A stretch of DNA of 32,371 nucleotides. Origin: JAVWHP01 sp036639955 (GTDB taxonomy: Bacteria > Bacillota_I > Bacilli_A > Erysipelotrichales > Erysipelotrichaceae). The notes below the pieces were generated by a model. It saw nothing but the letters and a program-made list of their open reading frames with translations, was not told where the DNA came from and searched no databases. Positions 15,175-23,923 of the stretch are shown here, piece after piece; the first letter of the stretch is position 1; each line of letters opens with the position of its first letter. The stretch spans positions 1 to 32,371 of the forward strand of contig JAVWHP010000013.1 in the NCBI GenBank assembly GCA_036639955.1, read 5' to 3'. A program made the position numbers and the translations under genes.

Positions 15175-16941
15175 ATGAATAAAATTATAAAACTAAAGAG
15201 AACTCTCTTATCTTTAATCATTACATTAACATTTACTATTGGATTAATGCCAGTAAATGTTAATGCTGCTAATATAGAGATATTCTATGATGGAACACCT
15301 ATACAAGAAGGAACAACTACTATAGGTAATGGAAGTATGAAGTATGATAAAGCAAAGAATACATTAACATTAGATAATGTAAATCTTAAAAGTGATGCAA
15401 AAAACACACTACATATAACTGGTAAGATTACTGATACATTTACAATTAAACTAATAGGAAATAACACCATTAATAAAACTGGAGCAGAAGCAATATTAAG
15501 TGAAACGTCACTTAATATTGAAGGACCAGGTAATCTAACTATTAATCATGATAGTTCAGTATCAACAAATTCATTGACTATATCTGGTAATTTAAATATA
15601 GCTAATACTAATTTAAATTTAAAAGGAGATAATAATTCAATTTTTATAGGGATAAGATGTAATAATCTAATTATAGATAATACTATATTAAATATTGAAT
15701 CAATTAGTCATGGAATAATGTCTTCAGATTATACTAATATAAAAGAAAGTACTATTAATTTTAAGAATGTAAAATATGGCTTATATACAGGTACCTCTGC
15801 CATTGAGAAAACTATATTACTTAAAACTAATATAAATGTTATTGAATCAAAGAACATGGAAACATTATTAGAAACTGGAGATTTAATCATTGATCAATGT
15901 AATATAGATAATAATAACAAAGCACTTGAGGTAGGTATAATGAGTCATGCTAATGTTGATATAAAAAATAATTCAGTTATTAAGTTTAATACTTTAACGG
16001 ATTGTATTAGAGCAAGTGATAAATTAAGTATTTCAGATAGTAATTTAAATTTAAGTAGTGATACGTTTAGTGCTATATATACTAGATGTCCAATTAGTAT
16101 TATTAACTCAGATGTTATAGCAAAGACAGATAAAGGTAAGAGAGCTATATGGGCAGTGGTAGAACAAGATACTAGTCTTGATAGAAATAATCTTATTGTT
16201 CTAGATAAGAATTTAGAAGTGGTTAATAACTATACAGTAGTTACTTCTGAGTATGAAAATCCTTTAGATCCTATTTCATCATATGATAGTTTATTTACTA
16301 CTGATGGACTAGCTTTAAAGACAGATTTTAGTAATAGTGCTAAATATATACATATAAGAGTTAAGAAAGCTAATTATAGCGCTGTAGATGCTGCTATAAG
16401 CTCTGTTCCTAGTGATCTTAGTATTTATACTACTTCTAGTGTTAAAGTTCTTAATACTGCTTTAAATGCTGTTGTAAGAGATTTAAAGATAACTGAACAA
16501 GCTACTGTAGATAAGTATGCTAAAGATATAAATAAAGCTATATCTGATTTAGTGCTTATACCTACTATTAGTGAAGGTAATAACCAAACTATTAACGAAG
16601 GTAGTGATGCTATCTTTAGATCTAATGCTGATATTAAAGATTTTATTAAAGTAACTATAGATGGTAAAGATGTAGACAAAACTAACTATGAAGTAGTAAG
16701 TGGTAGTACTATCATAACCTTAAAGAATAGTTATCTAAACACATTAGCTGAAGGTTCTCATACTTTAGGTATAGTAAGCAAGAATGGAACAGCTACTGCT
16801 AACTTTACTATTAAGAAGAATAGTAAACCTGGAGTACCTAATGTAGGAATTAATACTAACTTTAATCTATTATTAAGTATAATATTAATAAGCAGTTTAG
16901 GTATTATTAAGATTATTAAAATAAAACAAATTAATGAATAA
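15175..16941 (+). CDS. secreted cell-surface protein: beta-helix, FIVAR-like and X2-like modules
   Basis: The 588-residue protein has a signal peptide (KLKRTLLSLIITLTFTIGL, cleavage after NVNA near residue 32). Residues about 33-370 are rich in N/T/S/I with LNIE, LTIS and DIKN-type ladder strands, which suggests a right-handed beta-helix. A FIVAR-like three-helix module lies at about 400-460 (YSAVDAAISSVPSDLSIYT, ITEQATVDKYAKDINKA) and an X2-like Ig module at about 475-555 (DIKDFIKVTIDGKDVD, LAEGSHTLGIVS). The C-terminus is PGVPNVGIN, one membrane segment, and KIIKIKQINE. The last part has a sortase-substrate layout, but the LPxTG-like motif (VPQTGD in relatives) has become VPNVGI, so it may only be membrane anchored. 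Start chosen for AAGGAG at 15164-15169; the upstream ATG 15127 has none. Ligand unknown. Confidence 0.82.
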   Translation: MNKIIKLKRTLLSLIITLTFTIGLMPVNVNAANIEIFYDGTPIQEGTTTIGNGSMKYDKAKNTLTLDNVNLKSDAKNTLHITGKITDTFTIKLIGNNTINKTGAEAILSETSLNIEGPGNLTINHDSSVSTNSLTISGNLNIANTNLNLKGDNNSIFIGIRCNNLIIDNTILNIESISHGIMSSDYTNIKESTINFKNVKYGLYTGTSAIEKTILLKTNINVIESKNMETLLETGDLIIDQCNIDNNNKALEVGIMSHANVDIKNNSVIKFNTLTDCIRASDKLSISDSNLNLSSDTFSAIYTRCPISIINSDVIAKTDKGKRAIWAVVEQDTSLDRNNLIVLDKNLEVVNNYTVVTSEYENPLDPISSYDSLFTTDGLALKTDFSNSAKYIHIRVKKANYSAVDAAISSVPSDLSIYTTSSVKVLNTALNAVVRDLKITEQATVDKYAKDINKAISDLVLIPTISEGNNQTINEGSDAIFRSNADIKDFIKVTIDGKDVDKTNYEVVSGSTIITLKNSYLNTLAEGSHTLGIVSKNGTATANFTIKKNSKPGVPNVGINTNFNLLLSIILISSLGIIKIIKIKQINE

Positions 16942-16946
16942 ATTAA

Positions 16947-16975
16947 AAGCCATCTCTACTAAATTGAGATGGCTT
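16947..16975 (+). terminator. hairpin after the surface-protein gene
   Basis: A perfect 10-bp stem (aagccatctc 16947-16956 with gagatggctt 16966-16975) has a 9-base loop. It follows the stop codon by 5 bases; the T-tract is short. Confidence 0.7.
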
Positions 16976-17389
16976 ATTCTTATAGCAATGTAAATAACAG
17001 AATGGAAGAAAAAAGTTCGGCTTTTCTCGCCTGCACAAATTGGCCTTCCACTAGCAATAGAAAAATCAAGAAAAATTTGTAATTTGCGTTTAATTGTTAA
17101 TAACATTTAAATTATATATGATTTAATAGCATAATTTCTCGAGAAGTTCTTTGATTACTTTGCCCTTATATTATCAAGGCTTTGTAATTTTAAATAATCT
17201 TTTTTTTGCAATGATATATTTCAGGACAAATTATGAGATCATTAGCAAAGCATAGGCAATAGCTATTTAAATAATGAGTTTAAAAAATCACCTTCATATC
17301 TACGAAAATAATCAAACCACTAAAATATGGAATATAGATATTTTTTTAACACTTTAACCTGCAAAAAAAATATTTTCTTATCATTACAA
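16976..17389. other. intergenic stretch, possible decayed DNA
   Basis: About 410 bases have no open frame with a ribosome site. A minus-strand frame near 17000-17110 reads FLDFSIASGRPICAGEKSR, which is less biased than random AT-rich DNA, but no homology was recognised. Base composition at 17010-17060 is richer in G and C than its surroundings. It marks the edge between the surface gene and the mobile block. Confidence 0.4.
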
Positions 17390-18172
17390 CTATCTGTCAC
17401 TTTCGCCGATCATTCTCGTTCCCTCTTTTATATGTAGCTTAATCCCTCTTTTTAAACAAAATGTTTCAACAATTTTAGATTGTTCGTTATAAAACACTTT
17501 ACAGTTCTTATAAGACCCAACTTCTTTATTGTAATTCCATCTACCAAAAACAATATAATCTACAAATGATATAGCTTCTAGTAAGTCAACAAGAGATTGT
17601 TCACAAATATTCGGTGTTGGATATGGTTCAATACTAACCCATGTTTTCATTCCATTATCATGACATTCTCTCAATGATTTAATTCTATCATTGTATAGTG
17701 AAGCACCTGGCTCATATTTTTCTCTGAATTTTTCGCTTAGAGAAACCAATGTAATACCAAATACATTATCTCTATTATTAGAAATTTGTTTTAGTTTAAA
17801 AGGCAGAATGCCTTTAGTAAGAATTTCTACTGGAATATTATATGAATTAATTTTTGATATTATTGAAAGAGACATTTCTTCTACTTCAGGAAATCCAGAC
17901 ATAAATGGATCTGTAGTAAAACACATATGCACAAATTTAATTCTTTTACTCAGTTTAGGTAGTTCTAAATCTAGTAATTCCAAAGTGTTTTCTACTATAT
18001 AAGGTTCAATCCATTCCTCGTAGCACTTAATTTTCCCAAATCTTTTCGCCATCTGCATTGCATAGCACGGAAATTTACACCCATGAAAACACCCTTGAAC
18101 ATGATTCAATGTATAATCGCCATACTCGACCCCTGTTTTATATAGCATAGTTTTCCTTTTTATTTTCTTCAT
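17390..18172 (-). CDS. three-Cys-motif protein (DUF5131 / Gp37-Gp68-like, radical-SAM-like)
   Basis: The 260-residue protein has a CX3CX3C cluster at C28, C32 and C36 in GCFHGCKFPCYAM, as in the phage Gp37/Gp68-like three-Cys proteins that pair with TcmP. The cluster and the following strands (KFVHMCFTTDPFM, PVEILTKGILPF, VFGITLVS, KTWVSIEPYPTP) recall a spore-lyase-like radical SAM barrel. Iron-sulfur and SAM binding is thus plausible but not proven. ATG 18172 is chosen over GTG 18181: AAGGTGG lies 5 bases upstream, and ATG overlaps the TcmP stop as ATGA. The reaction and target are unknown. No terminator was seen behind it. Confidence 0.78.
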   Translation of the reverse strand: MKKIKRKTMLYKTGVEYGDYTLNHVQGCFHGCKFPCYAMQMAKRFGKIKCYEEWIEPYIVENTLELLDLELPKLSKRIKFVHMCFTTDPFMSGFPEVEEMSLSIISKINSYNIPVEILTKGILPFKLKQISNNRDNVFGITLVSLSEKFREKYEPGASLYNDRIKSLRECHDNGMKTWVSIEPYPTPNICEQSLVDLLEAISFVDYIVFGRWNYNKEVGSYKNCKVFYNEQSKIVETFCLKRGIKLHIKEGTRMIGESDR

Positions 18173-19380
18173 AATTTCCACCTTATTAATACCTTTTTAG
18201 TCCCCTTTTCTTCATAGAACTTGGTCTGTTTACCAGTAGGAGTAGTATCAGGTACCCTTTTAACTTGAATGAGACGACATTCCTCTAAATTTCTCAACTC
18301 TTTTTTTAAGTCACTAGTTGAATATTTAACACCATTTTTCATATAAAAATCTGCCAAAATTTGATTTAATCTTGTGAAATTGTCGAACTGCATAATATGG
18401 TTTTTGACCTCTTCAGTTATTGTCATACCACTAATAATATTATTTTCAGTATCTTCTTTAAAAAAGCTTATTTGATTTCCACTCTGAATGTTTATCATTA
18501 ATTGCCATCTTTTAATGATATTATCAGCCATTATTAAACATCCTTCAACATGTTTAGTTAAATGAATCATTCTGTATTTCGGATGATGGTCTTGTCTTAT
18601 GCGTAAAGGCATATTGAGAACATATCTAAAACACAATTGTAATTTAATACAAAAATCTTTTGAAAAAGTCACTTCTGCTTCTTTTCCAGTTATTTCCTTC
18701 CTTTTAAATTTATTAATCGTATTTTTCCAATAATCTCCACCAGCAATTCTATTTAATAGTTCTTCTGATTTGCTATTTCTTTCAAGTCTAGTTCCTTCAT
18801 ATTCTAACAAGTCTTGAAAAATATTATAATCATCAAATTTCCCTCCCATTGCGTGACATGCTTCTCTAACAAACCCAAAACTATTAAAATTAATTAAAAT
18901 TTCAATGCTATTTATTAGTTTACAACAGGAAAGCTTATTAAAAAAATTATAGTCAAGTGATTTAATTCCATAAGGATCTATATATAAAAAGACATTGATG
19001 TCATTACGACCACTTAGAATTTCAAAAACTTTATCTTCATAACTCCCACTCACTATATTGTTATCACTCAGTCCATATGAAATTAGATTTTGCTTTAATT
19101 CATCTGAATGATTTAGTTCAATAAAATAAGGTTCGATTTTCACACCATTTTGATGACTATTTGATAAACAATCTTTTATTATTTCTAATGCAATAATTGG
19201 TGAGCCCTTTGACCCATCTTCAAATATGCCCTTACCCGCAAAGCAGTCAATATATATGATATCTTTTTTTGTTGCTAAGAGTTTCTGAAAATAAGGTTTT
19301 AAATAACAACCTAATAATTCATCTTTTACACATGACCATTCTTTTTTAGCCTTAAAAAAATCATTATTATTTTTAGACAT
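18169..19380 (-). CDS. tcmP: three-Cys-motif partner protein TcmP
   Basis: The 403-residue protein starts MSKNNNDFFKAKKEWSCVKD, the usual opening of this family. The start at 19380 follows AAAGGA; the longer open frame to 19458 runs through the promoter. Near residue 45 IDCFAGKGIFEDG resembles a SAM-binding motif I, and FLYIDPYGIKSLD near 130 resembles an amino-methyltransferase motif IV, so a methyltransferase-like fold is my inference. Family members sit next to a three-Cys-motif protein, as here, with a 4-base ATGA overlap. The C-terminal 70 residues look like a winged helix. The pair occurs sporadically across bacteria, often near mobile or restriction genes; its function is not established as far as I know. 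Confidence 0.82.
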   Translation of the reverse strand: MSKNNNDFFKAKKEWSCVKDELLGCYLKPYFQKLLATKKDIIYIDCFAGKGIFEDGSKGSPIIALEIIKDCLSNSHQNGVKIEPYFIELNHSDELKQNLISYGLSDNNIVSGSYEDKVFEILSGRNDINVFLYIDPYGIKSLDYNFFNKLSCCKLINSIEILINFNSFGFVREACHAMGGKFDDYNIFQDLLEYEGTRLERNSKSEELLNRIAGGDYWKNTINKFKRKEITGKEAEVTFSKDFCIKLQLCFRYVLNMPLRIRQDHHPKYRMIHLTKHVEGCLIMADNIIKRWQLMINIQSGNQISFFKEDTENNIISGMTITEEVKNHIMQFDNFTRLNQILADFYMKNGVKYSTSDLKKELRNLEECRLIQVKRVPDTTPTGKQTKFYEEKGTKKVLIRWKL

Positions 19381-19459
19381 AAATTTATTCATCCTTTCAT
19401 TTTTAAAAAGCAAATTAACCAATTGGCATAAGAAACTATCACAATTATTTAATAACACT

Positions 19460-19488
19460 ATTGTAACAAATTGAATAATTTAATTCAA
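19460..19488 (-). promoter_or_regulatory. promoter of the tcmP operon
   Basis: -35 TTGAAT (19483-19488) and -10 TACAAT (19460-19465) are 17 bases apart on the minus strand. It leaves a leader of about 70 bases before ATG 19380 and rules out the longer upstream open frame as coding. Confidence 0.65.
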
Positions 19489-19518
19489 ACTAAATATCGC
19501 CGTAATATAAAATATCTT

Positions 19519-20803
19519 ATTCAATTATGATAATGTCTTAATGGTTCAACATTGAAAATGTCCCATTAAAATAAGTAAATAATACAATATCTCTTTAGAA
19601 GTAGATATATAAGATAGGTATACCTTATAATGAATGAAGATTACAAATATCAAGTTATTAAAAAATTAGTTGATACTAATGGAAACAAAGAGCAGCATCA
19701 ATGAAAATCAACTGTTCTTTAAGAACAATTGTTCGTTTAATAATAAAGTTTAAAGAGAATGGTAAGAATGGATTTATTCATAAGAACAGAAATCGAAAAC
19801 CTTCTATCACCACTTCTAATGAATTAAAAAATCAGATTATTACCTTATACGAAAATAATATAATGGCGCAAATATCAAACACTTTTCTGAATTATTGTTA
19901 GAACATAAAAACATAAAAGTAAGTGATACCGCAATTAATGGTTGGTTTAATAATATGATCACTCATCTTCATTTGGCTATTGATGATGCTGAAGGTAAAT
20001 TTGTGGGTGCATATTTCAACACACGAGAAACATTAAGAGCATATTACGAAATCACTCACTAAATCTTAACAAAAGAAGGGATCCCTGCTAAATTCTTAAC
20101 TGATAAGCGTACTATTTTTGAATATAAAAAACGCACCCTCAGATACTGAGGATACGTATACACAGTTCTCTTATGCACGCCATCAATTAGGCAAAGAAAT
20201 GGAGTCAACTAGCATACCACAAGCGAAAGGACGCGCGGAACGTCTAAACCAGACAATACAATCAAGATTAGTCATATGCTTAAGACTTGCGGATGTTAAA
20301 ACCATAGAGGAAGCCAATAAATTCCAAACATCTTACATCCAAAAGTTTAATGACAAGTTCTATCTACCAATTAATGGTACCAAAACTGTATTCTAAAAAC
20401 AACCAAATTCGAGAACAATTAACCATATTCTTTCTGTTATACCTACAAGGAAGCTTAATGCCAGTCACTGTATTCATTACAAGAATAACTCTTACGCCCC
20501 TATTACAAGAACTGTTAGACAAGCTTATTGGCATAAAGGTATAACTTCTTTAGTGATTGAAGCATATGATAAGAATTTATATGTGAATATTTGAATCATC
20601 TTTATTTACTTAAAATAGTTCCAAAAAGAGAGGATAAGTCTAAAAACTTCGATTTAATTAAAGAGAAAAAACCGAGGACTTATCATATCCCTCCGATGAC
20701 TCACCCTTGGAAGCAAGCCTCTTTTAATGCCTACTTAGCAAAACAAAAGCACCGTAATGAAAACGGTGCTAATGTTTAAGATTTTTTAAGACATTTTCAT
20801 TTT
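19519..20803 (+). mobile_element. decayed ISNCY/IS1202-like insertion sequence, copy A
   Basis: The left end atgataatgtcttaa (19527-19541) and the reverse complement of the right end near 20787-20801 (ttaagacattttcat) match at 14 of 15 positions and form terminal inverted repeats. The element shares its left 140 bases closely with copy B at 27956. Target duplications could not be recognised. The transposase is broken, so it cannot move itself, but the ends could be used in trans. It stands in the same orientation as copy B. Confidence 0.78.
19630..20779 (+). pseudogene. broken ISNCY-type transposase, copy A
   Basis: Joined frames read MNEDYKYQVIKKLVDTNG, an HTH (CSLRTIVRLIIKFKENG), HLAIDDAEGKFVGAYF, GIPAKFLTDKRTIFEYK, EDTYTQFSYARHQLG, QAKGRAERLNQTIQSRL and the typical end IPPMTHPWKQASFNAYL, AKQKHRNENGA. 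That is the layout of ISNCY/IS1202 transposases (HTH plus DDE core). There are several frameshifts and an in-frame stop. About 70 residues between HTH and core are missing compared with copy B, including the region of the first catalytic Asp. Confidence 0.85.
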
Positions 20804-21009
20804 CGTTTGATAATTCTTTACAACTCTATATTAAAATTTATAAAAGATACTATTGCATATAATAGGCAATATGCCTACTTTTACATTACTATAAAATAAT
20901 ATTTTTGTATCTATATTATGCATTACTAATAAGTATATATATTTATATAGTTATATAATAGGTAGTCTTACTTTTTTGATTTAGGGATTGTCCACTTCAA
21001 AAATTATAT
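20804..21009. other. AT-rich spacer between IS copy A and the restriction operon
   Basis: About 200 bases hold no open frame with a ribosome site. A short palindromic patch lies near 20862-20876. Nothing else was recognised. Confidence 0.5.
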
Positions 21010-21032
21010 AAAAAAGCTCTCCATTGGAGAGC
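21010..21032 (-). terminator. intrinsic terminator of the restriction operon
   Basis: A perfect 7-bp GC-rich stem (gctctcc 21016-21022 with ggagagc 21026-21032) has a 3-base loop, followed on the minus strand by six T. It is the end of the Mod-Res-PHP/ATPase-small-gene transcript. Confidence 0.85.
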
Positions 21033-21223
21033 AACTTGACTTATTAAATGGAGTATTTATAAAGGTCATATACGAATGAATATTAAAATAATAATATTAT
21101 CGATTTCATTTGTATATTAACTCTATTTTAAAATATATGCAAGTTATTTTAAAAATAGAATATTATTTTTTTACTATTCAATGAAATTATCTTCTTCCAT
21201 ATCAGAAACCTTTCTTAAATCTA

Positions 21224-21529
21224 CTAGTGATTTTCTGCTTTTTCTACTGGTTTGAAAATTTTATCTTTTATACCTATTTCAATACTATCAATAATTTTTT
21301 TAACTTCTTCAAAGATTGGGGTTGCCATCTTATCTGTCTTTTTATCATTATCAGATAATTCATTTATTAACTGAAATTCACAGGATTTGTCAAATTTATG
21401 AAAAAACATCTCATAGAATTCTGCTCCATTTAAAATTATATCTGTTCGATTTATTTTAAAAACTTTGTCTTCATTATCTTCAAATACATAATCATTATTA
21501 ATTATTTTAAATTTAATTATTCTTTTCAT
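21224..21529 (-). CDS. small uncharacterised protein, last gene of the restriction operon
   Basis: The 101-residue protein is not recognised. The start at 21529 (MKRIIKFK) is chosen because AAAGGT lies 9 bases ahead and it overlaps the PHP/ATPase stop by 17 bases; the frame extends 10 codons more. The N-terminal half is beta-like (IIKFKIINNDYVFEDNEDKV), the rest helical and acidic. The annotated stop is at 21224, but a one-base insertion in the A5 run near 21243 would continue as KSLVDLRKVSDMEEDNFIE to a stop at 21174, a coherent acidic tail. The gene may thus be frameshifted, or the tail made by slippage. Its place in the operon suggests an accessory to the ATPase. Confidence 0.65.
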   Translation of the reverse strand: MKRIIKFKIINNDYVFEDNEDKVFKINRTDIILNGAEFYEMFFHKFDKSCEFQLINELSDNDKKTDKMATPIFEEVKKIIDSIEIGIKDKIFKPVEKAENH

Positions 21530-23891
21530 ATTTTTTGTACCTTTCTCTGATAGAATCAATACCGCCTTCGATATTATCTGCTACTATTTTCAAAACATCT
21601 GTTGTATCATCTTTGTATTCTAAGGCTCCATTTTCAATACTGATTTCACCAGTAATTTCATCCTTTTTGATAAAAATAATATTATCAACATCTAAATTCA
21701 CTATAAATTGTGGATTATGTGTAATCATTATAACCTGTCTATATTCAGATATGTTTTTGAAATTGTCTAGCAATCTTTTTCTTATTGAAGGTTGTGACAC
21801 ATCGTCTTCAGGTTGATCAATTAGATAGATTCCTTTTTTCTTGTTATCTTTTGATAGTAAATCAAAATATATCTGAGCACTAGCTCCACTTGACAAACCT
21901 TTCGTAACATCATCTTCAGCTTTGTTGATTACACCTTCATATTTAAAATCATCTAGTATTTTTTTATCTACTTCATTTTTATAATGTTCAAATAAGTTTG
22001 TACACTCATCAGGAGCTTTTATGTTTGCCTCAAATTTATCAATATCAAAATTAGTAAAATCTATATTGGGAAGTGTTTTTTTATTAATTGGGTATTGGAT
22101 TACTTCTCTTAGATAATCATTATTAATTTTACTCACCTTAGGTTTATATGAAAACCTATATTCTCCAATAGTTTGTTCTGGTCTTCCTAAAATTTCTTCT
22201 TTGACATCTAACTTAAACTCAATCAAGTTACTATTTAATTTAACTAGGTTAACAATTGAATTTTTAATGTTAGTTATATTAGTTTTGTAGTTTTCTCTTG
22301 TTTTTTGGTCATCGGTTTTACTTAGTATTAATTCTTTATTTTTATTTGTTAAAACAGTATTTATTAATCCAATTTTATTTGTTTCTATTACAAAATTGTT
22401 TTCAACTTTTTCATATTTTTCTGTCATCGCATTTAAAAACAAAACATATTTAGCAATTTCCTTTCGCTCATTAACATCAACTAGAGAATTAATAACCAAT
22501 TTTTCATTTGCAGCAATGATTATGTTAATTTCACTTATTAAATCTTGAATACTTTTTATTTTATCCTTGTAACTAATATCACACTCTACTATTTGCATTG
22601 AGGTTGCTTTTTCATCTAATATCTCTATTTTAAAATTTTGAATATTCTTTTCTTCAAGTTTTATTTTTTTTTGCTGTTTTACAAATTTTAAAAATTCTTC
22701 TACCAGGTTTTTTATTTTATTAGAAAAAATATCATAATTCGGCTCGTTGGGATAATAATCATTTAAAAAATCTTTTCCTTTAGTTTTACTATTAGCAAAT
22801 ATGTCACGGATATTTCCTTGTTTATCAAAGTTTCTAATATCACTTTTTGAAATTTTTGATGATTCAACTAATTCTATTTTATTATCGGTCAAATATTTTT
22901 CATATGCTCTTTCAATAGTACTATTACCCAGGTATTCATAATCTGTTAATTTGTGTATCAGCATTGATTTTCCAATAGAATTATCTCCAATTATAGCATT
23001 GATGCCTTCAGACAAATCAATATTGAATTCTCTGCAATCTATTTTAATTTTAAAATTTTTCTTATAATTACTTTTAGAGAAAAAACTATTTGTTCCTACC
23101 TTAATTCTTCTAGAGTCTGTAACTGACATCATTAAGCCTCTAAATGTTGGTAAACATTTAAAATAACTAAATGCAAAAGAACCATCACTATTCTCTTCGG
23201 GGTAATTACTCCAGTCATGACAGTCACTACCAGTTATAAATTTTATATTTCTTAATTTTTCTTTATTTTTGCTCAAATAATCTTTATTAAAAATTTCATT
23301 TCTTTTATTCTTAAACTCTAACGATTCAAAATATTCTAAAAATACTAAATCACTAAACTTTTCTTCATCCAAATTATTAGCGTCATTCTTTCTTTTTTCT
23401 GTACTGCTCAAACTATTTTTTTGATGTGCAATTAATATTGCATTAGTGTCAATTTCTCGGAGAATTTCTAAAAAAGTCTTTTCACTAAAGTATTCTAAAT
23501 TTCCATTATTATATTTTGGTTTATTGGTTTTTGTATCATATATTCGTGATTGAATCTTTTTAATTCTAGTATCATTAGAATTATCAAATAAAACTACTAT
23601 GTGCAATTCAGTTTCGTCAATAATTACTGAAAATTCAACAGCTGGAATTACTAACTTTATACAATTTCCTTTACTTTCTTCTTCTTTTATTCTCTTATAT
23701 AAGTCATAATCAAAATTATCATGATCTGCTATAGAAATTACATTAACTTCATTCTCTATTATTTTATTTATTAAAATACTTGTATTTTCAATACTTCCTT
23801 TACTTACTTTACCTTTATCCTTATGATATGAAGCAATGGAATGAATATGAAAATCCACTTTTAATCCTTCTTTTACAATTCTTTCAAGCAT
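21513..23891 (-). CDS. PHP-domain / ABC-type ATPase fusion (TrlF-like)
   Basis: The 792-residue protein has an N-terminal PHP phosphoesterase domain (about 10-265) with metal-ligand motifs HIH 15-17, ADHD 55-58, Glu86, His97, His156 and GSDCHD 221-226. An SMC/RecF-like ATPase follows: Walker A GDNSIGKS 302-309, a helical coiled-coil region about 380-580, signature GLSSGAS 665-671, Walker B YLIDQPEDD about 691-699, and H-loop THNPQ about 724-728. I recall this layout under the name TrlF family AAA-like ATPase. A DNA- or nucleotide-cleaving defence role is inference from domain content. It lies 32 bases behind the type III res gene with a strong GGAGG site and overlaps the small gene after it. 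Confidence 0.85.
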   Translation of the reverse strand: MLERIVKEGLKVDFHIHSIASYHKDKGKVSKGSIENTSILINKIIENEVNVISIADHDNFDYDLYKRIKEEESKGNCIKLVIPAVEFSVIIDETELHIVVLFDNSNDTRIKKIQSRIYDTKTNKPKYNNGNLEYFSEKTFLEILREIDTNAILIAHQKNSLSSTEKRKNDANNLDEEKFSDLVFLEYFESLEFKNKRNEIFNKDYLSKNKEKLRNIKFITGSDCHDWSNYPEENSDGSFAFSYFKCLPTFRGLMMSVTDSRRIKVGTNSFFSKSNYKKNFKIKIDCREFNIDLSEGINAIIGDNSIGKSMLIHKLTDYEYLGNSTIERAYEKYLTDNKIELVESSKISKSDIRNFDKQGNIRDIFANSKTKGKDFLNDYYPNEPNYDIFSNKIKNLVEEFLKFVKQQKKIKLEEKNIQNFKIEILDEKATSMQIVECDISYKDKIKSIQDLISEINIIIAANEKLVINSLVDVNERKEIAKYVLFLNAMTEKYEKVENNFVIETNKIGLINTVLTNKNKELILSKTDDQKTRENYKTNITNIKNSIVNLVKLNSNLIEFKLDVKEEILGRPEQTIGEYRFSYKPKVSKINNDYLREVIQYPINKKTLPNIDFTNFDIDKFEANIKAPDECTNLFEHYKNEVDKKILDDFKYEGVINKAEDDVTKGLSSGASAQIYFDLLSKDNKKKGIYLIDQPEDDVSQPSIRKRLLDNFKNISEYRQVIMITHNPQFIVNLDVDNIIFIKKDEITGEISIENGALEYKDDTTDVLKIVADNIEGGIDSIRERYKKYEKNN

Positions 23892-23923
23892 AGAAATTTA
23901 CCTCCATTTCTATTGAGTACTGG

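Noticed and set aside
16425..16679. Minus-strand open frame of 84 codons
   Set aside because: Mirror of the repetitive surface-protein gene with no ribosome site.
16976..17110. Possible gene on the minus strand (FSIASGRPICAGEK)
   Set aside because: No recognised homology, no ribosome site, and stops on both sides; only noted as possible decayed DNA.
19380..19458. Longer TcmP start at 19458
   Set aside because: No ribosome site there, and the segment contains the promoter leader; the family opens with MSK...NDFF at 19380.
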